A stretch of 64,000 nucleotides of DNA from assembly GCA_023957995.1 (NCBI GenBank), contig JAMLGK010000010.1:1-64000 (forward strand). Direction: 5' to 3'. Under the pieces are notes generated by a model that saw only the letters and a list, made by a program, of their open reading frames with translations, was not told the DNA's origin and did no database searches. This document shows, piece after piece, positions 59,054-64,000 of this stretch. Both the position numbers and the translations under genes were made by a program. This stretch comes from Microthrixaceae bacterium. Lineage in GTDB: Bacteria; Actinomycetota; Acidimicrobiia; Acidimicrobiales; Microtrichaceae. Every line of letters starts with the position of its first letter. Positions within the stretch are counted from its first letter, which is position 1.

Positions 59054-60307
59054 GTGGGTGGAACAGCGGAAGGCACGATCGTGGTGCTGGGCGGTGCCGG
59101 AGGTGTGGGCCGCGTGGCGGTGGAGGCACTGACCCACATCGACGACGTCGCACACGTGGTGGTGGCAGACCTGAGCCGCCGAGCCGCTGCCGAGGTGGTC
59201 GCAGACCTGGGAAGCGAGAAGCTGGAGCCAGCCGCTGTGGATGTGAGCGATCCAGCGTCGCTCGCCGCCGTACTCGAGGGAGCGCAGGTGGTGTTGAACT
59301 GCGTCGGACCCTTCTACCGGTTCGGCCCTCCGACGCTGGAGGCTGCCCTCCGGGCGGGTGTGGGCTACGTGGACATCTGCGATGACCTCGATGCCACACA
59401 GGCGTTGCTGGGCATGGACGATGCCGCACGCGAGGCCGGGGTCACCGCACTGATCGGGATGGGCAACTCGCCCGGGCTGGCCAACATCTTCGTCAGGCTC
59501 TGCGCCGATGAACTCCTCGACGAGGTCAGGACGGCCGACATCTGCCACATCCACGGCGGGGAACCCAGCGAGGGCGCCGCCGTGTTGAAACACCGGATAC
59601 ACGCCATGGTCAACGACATCCCCCTCTTCATCGACGGAGAGTTCATCTCGGTACGACAACTCGACCCGAGCGGGGCCGAGCACGTTCGCGAGATCGACTT
59701 CGCCGGCGTCGGCACGTACCCGGCATACCCGTACCCGCACCCCGAGACGATCACCCTTCCCGCCACGTTCCCCACCCTCGAACGGGCCACCAACCTCGGC
59801 GTGGTGTATCCGCTGTCGTATTTCGACATGACCCGGGACCTCGTGCGCGCAGGAATGTCGCTCGAGGAACCCATCGATGTGGGTGGTGTCGAGGTGGCAC
59901 CCATAGATGTGATGGTGGCGTTGCTCCAACACGAACGTCCCCGTCTGCTCGAGGAGGACCGGGTCGTGGGACCGGGTGGCTGCCTGCGGGTCGATGTGGG
60001 TGGGATCAAGGATGGCGAGCAGCACAACTACATCTGTTCGCTCACCTCGGCGGGTTCGGGTGCCGGGGAGGGCACCGGTATCCCTGCAGCGCTCGGAGCA
60101 GCACTCCACCTGCGCGGATCGCTCGGTGAGCACCCGGGCGTCCACCCCCCGGAGGCGCTGGTGCCGGTGGGTGAGGTGCTCGACCTCGCCGGAGTCGTCG
60201 TGGGAGCGATGGATCTGGGCGGCGCTGGAAGCAGTGGGATACCCCTGACCGTGGAACACACCGGTCCGGACGGATCCCGGGAGAACATCCCCATGACCTT
60301 CGGCTGA
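59054..60307 (+). CDS. saccharopine dehydrogenase-like oxidoreductase
   Basis: 417 residues from GTG 59054, with GGAGAG 5 nt upstream. The Rossmann motif IVVLGGAGGVGRVAVEAL is at residues 8-25, followed by VVNCVGP-type VLNCVGPFYRFGPPTLEAA and ALIGMGNSPGLANIF, diagnostic of the SDH/LYS9 NADP-binding family. The C-terminal part corresponds to the substrate domain. Reaction unknown; relatives act on amino-acid adducts or carboxynorspermidine. It is 22 nt ahead of the FGGY kinase and probably co-transcribed. Confidence 0.88.
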   Translation: MGGTAEGTIVVLGGAGGVGRVAVEALTHIDDVAHVVVADLSRRAAAEVVADLGSEKLEPAAVDVSDPASLAAVLEGAQVVLNCVGPFYRFGPPTLEAALRAGVGYVDICDDLDATQALLGMDDAAREAGVTALIGMGNSPGLANIFVRLCADELLDEVRTADICHIHGGEPSEGAAVLKHRIHAMVNDIPLFIDGEFISVRQLDPSGAEHVREIDFAGVGTYPAYPYPHPETITLPATFPTLERATNLGVVYPLSYFDMTRDLVRAGMSLEEPIDVGGVEVAPIDVMVALLQHERPRLLEEDRVVGPGGCLRVDVGGIKDGEQHNYICSLTSAGSGAGEGTGIPAALGAALHLRGSLGEHPGVHPPEALVPVGEVLDLAGVVVGAMDLGGAGSSGIPLTVEHTGPDGSRENIPMTFG

Positions 60308-60329
60308 TCCGGACGGGAGAGGAACCTCG

Positions 60330-61967
60330 ATGGCAACCACGAACGACCCCGCCGTGCTGGCGGTGGACCTCGGCACCGGCGGACCGAAGATCGCGCTGGT
60401 GTCGTTGAGGAGCCAGGCGATCGAAGCGGTCCATCATCGGGTGGAGCCGCGGGTGAGCGCCTCGGGCGCGGCTCTCCAGGACCCCGCCGATTGGTGGCGC
60501 GCCGTCGTCGAGGGGACCCGCGAGCTGGTTGCGCAGCATCCCGGCACCGTCGCCGAACTGGTGGCGGTAGCGGTCACGGGCCAATGGGGTTCCACCGTGC
60601 CGGTGGACGCGGCCGGCGAGGCCACCGGCGAGTGCATGCTCTGGATGGACACCCGCGGCGGACCACTCGCCAGAGGCGTGCTCGGAGGCCGCGTGTCGGT
60701 CGAGGGCTTCAGACCCCGGTCGATCCTGGAGTGGATCCGCAGGGCAGGTGGTGCACCGTCCACCGAGGGCAACGACCCGCTCGGCCATCGTCTCTGGATC
60801 CAACACGAAGAACCACAGCTCTACGCCCGCACGGCCAAGTTCCTCGAGCCCCTCGACTACCTCAACGCCCGGTTCACCGGCCGCGTCGCGGCTTCCCAGA
60901 CATCGATGTTGTTGTCCTGGCTGACCGACAACCGTCGGCTGGGCCAGTCGGACTATGACCCGGTGCTGGTGCGGCTCGCCGCAGCCGATCCCCGACGGCT
61001 CCCTACCTTGGTGCCGACCGGCTCGACCGTCGGCACGGTCACCCAGCAGGTGGCGGACGAGCTCGGGCTTCCGCCGGACCTGCCGGTGCTGACCGCGCTG
61101 CCCGACCTTCTCTCGGCCACGCTGGGTACCGGCGGGATAGGCATGTACCAGACCCACCTCTCGATCAGCACCTCCGCCTGGGTCGGCTGCCACACACCGA
61201 CCAAGCGAACCTCGATAGCCAAGCAGATGGCCACGGTGCCCTCGGCGCTCGGGGACTGTTACGTCCTCGCCAACAACCACGAGACCGCCGGGGTCTGCAT
61301 GGAGTGGGCTCGCAACCTGCTGGTCGATCCGGCCGATGAGCTGACCGAACCGGTCCGGAGTTCGCTTCCGGAGATCGACCGTGTGGCAGCGACCGCGGCG
61401 AGTGGCAGCGGCGGCGTGCTGTTCGCCCCCTGGCTCAACGGCGAACGCTCACCGGTGGCCAACGCCGACCTCCGCGGTGGGTTCCACAATCTCTCATTGG
61501 CCACCACGCGCGCCGATCTGCTCCGTTCGGTCCTCGAGGGTGTCGCGCACAACAACCGTTGGCTGCTCGAAGCGAGCGAATCGGTGCTCAAGCGGCCCCT
61601 CTCCGCCGGTGCCCGGTCGTCACGACCGACCATCGGATCCCGACCACGGAACCCGGCGGGCGAGCTGCGGGTCATCGGCGGCGGCGCCCAATCGGACCTC
61701 TGGTGCCAGATCCACGCGGACGTTCTGGGCCGGCCGGTGCAACGTGTCGCGGAACCACTGCTCGCCAACGTGCGCGGCGCGGCCTTCTTCGCCGGACTCT
61801 CGCTGGGGATCATGGATCGCAGCGAGGTCGCCGAACGGGTGCCGCTGGAACGGCTGTTCACCCCTGACCCGCGTGCGCAGAAGGTTCACGAGGCCATGCA
61901 CCGGGAGTTCGTGCGCCTGCACCGCATGGAGCGCGGCATGTACGGCCGTCTCGCCGAACTCCGCTGA
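60330..61967 (+). CDS. FGGY family carbohydrate kinase (xylulokinase-like)
   Basis: 545 residues from ATG 60330 with GGGAGAGG 8 nt upstream. The ATPase fold opens AVDLGTGGPKIALV (Asp of phosphate-1), then VTGQWGSTVPVD and LWMDTRGG, with the sugar-site Asp in MDTR. GSGGVLFAPWLNGERSP and LRVIGGGAQSDLWCQIHADV are the two FGGY signatures. It phosphorylates a sugar or polyol in the cytosol; xylulokinase-like by overall pattern, substrate uncertain. Convergent with the anchored-protein gene, 63 nt between stops. Confidence 0.92.
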   Translation: MATTNDPAVLAVDLGTGGPKIALVSLRSQAIEAVHHRVEPRVSASGAALQDPADWWRAVVEGTRELVAQHPGTVAELVAVAVTGQWGSTVPVDAAGEATGECMLWMDTRGGPLARGVLGGRVSVEGFRPRSILEWIRRAGGAPSTEGNDPLGHRLWIQHEEPQLYARTAKFLEPLDYLNARFTGRVAASQTSMLLSWLTDNRRLGQSDYDPVLVRLAAADPRRLPTLVPTGSTVGTVTQQVADELGLPPDLPVLTALPDLLSATLGTGGIGMYQTHLSISTSAWVGCHTPTKRTSIAKQMATVPSALGDCYVLANNHETAGVCMEWARNLLVDPADELTEPVRSSLPEIDRVAATAASGSGGVLFAPWLNGERSPVANADLRGGFHNLSLATTRADLLRSVLEGVAHNNRWLLEASESVLKRPLSAGARSSRPTIGSRPRNPAGELRVIGGGAQSDLWCQIHADVLGRPVQRVAEPLLANVRGAAFFAGLSLGIMDRSEVAERVPLERLFTPDPRAQKVHEAMHREFVRLHRMERGMYGRLAELR

Positions 61968-62030
61968 GACGCGGCCGCGCTCAGCGGGCCGAAGGGATCC
62001 CGGCTGGCCGAAGGGCCACCTGTCCGGTCC

Positions 62031-62858
62031 TCAGCGCTCGGGCGCGGTCGAGTTCAGTCGGAGACTGCTCACCTCGTCGAAGCTGGCGAAGCCGTCGAGG
62101 TGGAACTCCCGTTCGAGCCGCACTGGCAACGCGGTGTCGATCTGGATCCACAGATGTTCGTCCCAGGTGCCCGAGACCGAGCCCTGGAAATCGAAGTGGA
62201 TGTCGATCGGCAGTACCTCCACCTCCTCGGCGCCCACCAGCAGGGTCTCGGGGCCCGACGACCGTGCCGTACCGGAGAAGTCTGTGCTGACCTCCATCGG
62301 GCCTCCATCGAGCACCAGGGTGCACTCCAGCGGCAGGGACACCTCCTCGGGCTCCGAGTACGTGCCGGGATCGCATGCGATGTTCACAGTGGGGTTGAAC
62401 TGGGCCACGCTCTGGTGCTTGGCGTAGGACTCGAGCCGAAGTCCTCCGCCCGCCGTGCGGCAGAACACGGAGTCCTCGGTGTGCTGTTCGAGAAGGTTCA
62501 GGGCGAACGAGAAGCACTCCGGTTCGCCGTCGGCCGAAGGGATGGTGGTCACCTCGGCAGTGGTCAGGTCGTGGTACGGACGTTCCTCCGCCGGTAGTGG
62601 CCCTAGCTTGACCACCTCGTTGCCACTGGTGTCGTAGGAGTACACGCCCGGCGCCGGGACCGACGGGGAGCCGGTGTCCAAGCGGTCCGCACCGGCTTCA
62701 GCATCCGGGACCGAGGTGGACTGCTTCTCGCGGAACGAGGCGAGGGCCTCGCTCTGCGAGATCGGATCTGCGCCTCGGGGGCGAGCGATCAGCGCCACCC
62801 CCGCCGCCAGGACCAACGCCACGGCGAGGGCGACACCGACGGTCACCCGTTTGCTCAC
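62031..62858 (-). CDS. exported or membrane-anchored protein of unknown function
   Basis: 275 residues from GTG 62858, with GGGGAG upstream; its TGA-sharing start (GTGA) overlaps the methyltransferase stop. KRVTVGVALAVALVLAAGVALI is a signal anchor near the N-terminus, followed by an outer mainly beta domain. Cysteines at ECFSF, VFCRTA, IACDPG and ECTLVL could form two disulfides. No family recognised. Coupling to a methyltransferase is only positional. Confidence 0.75.
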   Translation of the reverse strand: MSKRVTVGVALAVALVLAAGVALIARPRGADPISQSEALASFREKQSTSVPDAEAGADRLDTGSPSVPAPGVYSYDTSGNEVVKLGPLPAEERPYHDLTTAEVTTIPSADGEPECFSFALNLLEQHTEDSVFCRTAGGGLRLESYAKHQSVAQFNPTVNIACDPGTYSEPEEVSLPLECTLVLDGGPMEVSTDFSGTARSSGPETLLVGAEEVEVLPIDIHFDFQGSVSGTWDEHLWIQIDTALPVRLEREFHLDGFASFDEVSSLRLNSTAPER

Positions 62859-63718
62859 GAGCCACTCCCCACCCCGACCGGATCTGCTTCGGTCCGATCG
62901 GATGGCCGAGGCTTCGTCGCGGTCAGCACGAAGGCGCTCAGCGAGCCGGAATGGCTTCTCATGGCGCTTCGCATGGCGAGGACCCGTCGACGCGCCATCC
63001 GGTCGCGCATCACCCGGCCGACGAAGCGGGCCGCACCGCGAACACCTTCGTCCGCGACCAGTCGGCGAGGCTCGAGCAGGTGGAGCGGCGCCGTGTGCAC
63101 CGCGTCCACGTGGAATCCGGCTGCCTGCACCATCGCGGTCCAACCTGCGAGCGTGGCGGGGCAGATCGGCACCATTATCGACGAACGCAGGTCACCACGT
63201 ACCGCCTCCGCGGTGTCCGAATCGATGTCGTCGGGCACCAGCAGCACTTCGTGCAACCCGACCCTTCCGCCCGGCTCCAGCACCCGGTAGAGCTCATCGA
63301 GGATCCTGGCCTTGATCCGATCCGGCTGCATCGTCAGGTAGGCCTCACCCAAGGCCACCGACACCGAGCCGTCCCCGAGACCGGTCTCCGCAGCGGTGCC
63401 CTGGATCACACGCGCATTGGCGGTGTTGGCGAGTGCACCGACGCGCGCTGCGGCGTCAGGATCGCGGTCGACTCCCGTGTAGCTCGCCGGAGCGCGCTCG
63501 AGCAGCAGCTCGGTGGTGGATCCCAGACCCGGCGCCAGTTCGAGCACGTCGTCGGACCCGGCCACATCCAACTCGGCGAGGAGGCTCTCGGTGAGCTGGC
63601 GACCTCCGGGACGCAGCACGGTCTTGCCGAGTCGGGCGAGGAGCCAATGGCCGGGTACCCGGTCTGCCTCCAGCGAGTGACCGGGAAGGTGGTCGGTCTC
63701 GACTGTCACGTTCGCCAT
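62855..63718 (-). CDS. class I SAM-dependent methyltransferase
   Basis: 287 residues from ATG 63718 with AGGAG 7 nt upstream (GTG 63721 is nearer). After about 50 residues with HWLLARLGKTVLRPGGRQLT comes motif I, VLELAPGLGSTTELLL, the acidic loop YTGVDRDPDAA, motif III-like SVSVALGEAYLTM and the post-motif LEPGGRVGLHEVLL. It should methylate a small molecule; substrate unknown. First gene of a two-gene unit, behind an AT-rich upstream stretch. Confidence 0.9.
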   Translation of the reverse strand: MANVTVETDHLPGHSLEADRVPGHWLLARLGKTVLRPGGRQLTESLLAELDVAGSDDVLELAPGLGSTTELLLERAPASYTGVDRDPDAAARVGALANTANARVIQGTAAETGLGDGSVSVALGEAYLTMQPDRIKARILDELYRVLEPGGRVGLHEVLLVPDDIDSDTAEAVRGDLRSSIMVPICPATLAGWTAMVQAAGFHVDAVHTAPLHLLEPRRLVADEGVRGAARFVGRVMRDRMARRRVLAMRSAMRSHSGSLSAFVLTATKPRPSDRTEADPVGVGSGS

Positions 63719-64000
63719 CACTCATCTCCTGAAGGTCGGTGTGGTTATAGTTTGATGTTAGGGGTGCTTCATATCCGAGGCAAGGCGCCGCACCCGAACA
63801 AAGCGATCGGACTCCACCACAACTTTGCGATACGGTCGCGTGGCGCAATTGCGTCGGCCGTTCCCCCGAGCGCGCTCCCGCGGTACATCTCCCCGCGGCG
63901 CACCCTCCGCAACAGGCCTCCCCGCTACAGGCCTTCCCACAAAGGCCGTCCGACAGACAGGTCCCGGCAGCACCCCCGGCACCCAACCGCCCCGAGCCAA
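63719..64000. other. right-edge region without a recognisable gene; possible promoter
   Basis: About 280 nt with lower GC near 63740-63775. On the minus strand TATAAC (63749-63744) could be the -10 box of the methyltransferase unit, with no convincing -35. Adjacent AACATCAAAC may be an operator half. Open frames crossing the right edge on the minus strand have poor GC at third codon positions and look non-coding. Short AGGCCT-containing repeats lie at about 63910-63950. Confidence 0.4.

Noticed and set aside
58862..60376. 504-codon minus-strand open frame
   Set aside because: Antisense to the saccharopine dehydrogenase-like gene, which has a clear Rossmann motif and ribosome site; the His/Val/Asp-rich product is a shadow.
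63456..64000. Minus-strand open frames crossing the right edge
   Set aside because: Third-position GC is low for this genome and residues are low complexity; no ribosome site or family match.

Overview
This 64 kb window is GC-rich, densely coding bacterial chromosome. Start codons are often GTG and sometimes TTG, and genes are short-spaced or overlapping. Several arrangements point to a high-GC actinobacterium. The set cysteine desulfurase - mnmA - MetE-like - ligA - gatCAB lies in the same relative order as I recall it in Mycobacterium. A RDD / SpoIIM-like / DUF58 / MoxR / DUF4350 / DUF4129 block is typical of Actinobacteria. MurA carries Asp in place of the fosfomycin-target Cys, and a maltokinase sits near a short-form alpha-glucan phosphorylase. 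The absence of mycobacterial hallmarks and the overall style suggest a deep-branching group such as Acidimicrobiia; that placement is inference. I see no rRNA, tRNA, CRISPR array, insertion sequence or phage module.

Layout. 1-4.8 kb: a very large secreted multidomain protein running off the left edge, with a possible toxin-like segment. 4.9-8.2 kb: small exported proteins, a MATE exporter and a TauE/SafE permease. 8.2-11.4 kb: the gatCAB operon. 11.5-14.3 kb: a FetAB-type ABC system, a carboxylesterase, and an SCP2 protein behind a clear palindromic promoter. 14.4-18.4 kb: an MFS exporter and a PASTA-domain Ser/Thr kinase, with a long inverted repeat between them. 18.5-26.1 kb: HAD hydrolase, LigA, MetE-like protein, MnmA and cysteine desulfurase. 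26.2-32.7 kb: carotenoid oxygenase, membrane and secreted proteins, a trypsin-like protease, and RDD and SpoIIM-like proteins with overlapping divergent starts. 32.7-38.0 kb: a tightly overlapping DUF58-MoxR-DUF4350-DUF4129-membrane protein operon, probably an envelope complex assembly module. 38-45.2 kb: START-like protein, rhomboid protease, maltokinase, TolB-like propeller and GlgP. 45.2-49.4 kb: a five-gene murA-nifU-meaB-kinase-enoyl-CoA hydratase unit. 49.5-56.7 kb: MFS transporter, hydrolase, J-domain protein, a duplicated-domain protein, GlpX, a MerA-like flavoprotein and a DHFR-like reductase. 56.7-58.9 kb: a broken region with a partial hemD copy, a 5'-truncated membrane glycosyltransferase and an intact hemD-like gene. 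59-63.7 kb: saccharopine dehydrogenase-like oxidoreductase, FGGY sugar kinase, an anchored protein and a SAM methyltransferase.

Functional links: GatCAB makes Gln-tRNA and/or Asn-tRNA by transamidation. The cysteine desulfurase presumably supplies sulfur to MnmA for wobble-uridine thiolation. GlgP and maltokinase serve glucan/maltose-1-phosphate metabolism, with GlpX in gluconeogenesis. MurA and the PASTA kinase tie to cell-wall synthesis. The points most worth a second look are the toxin-like region of the giant secreted protein, the hemD duplication with its truncated neighbour, an apparent CTG start for meaB overlapping the nifU stop, in-frame minisatellites in three housekeeping genes, the long inverted repeat at 16.0 kb, and the mutually overlapping starts of the RDD and SpoIIM-like genes.
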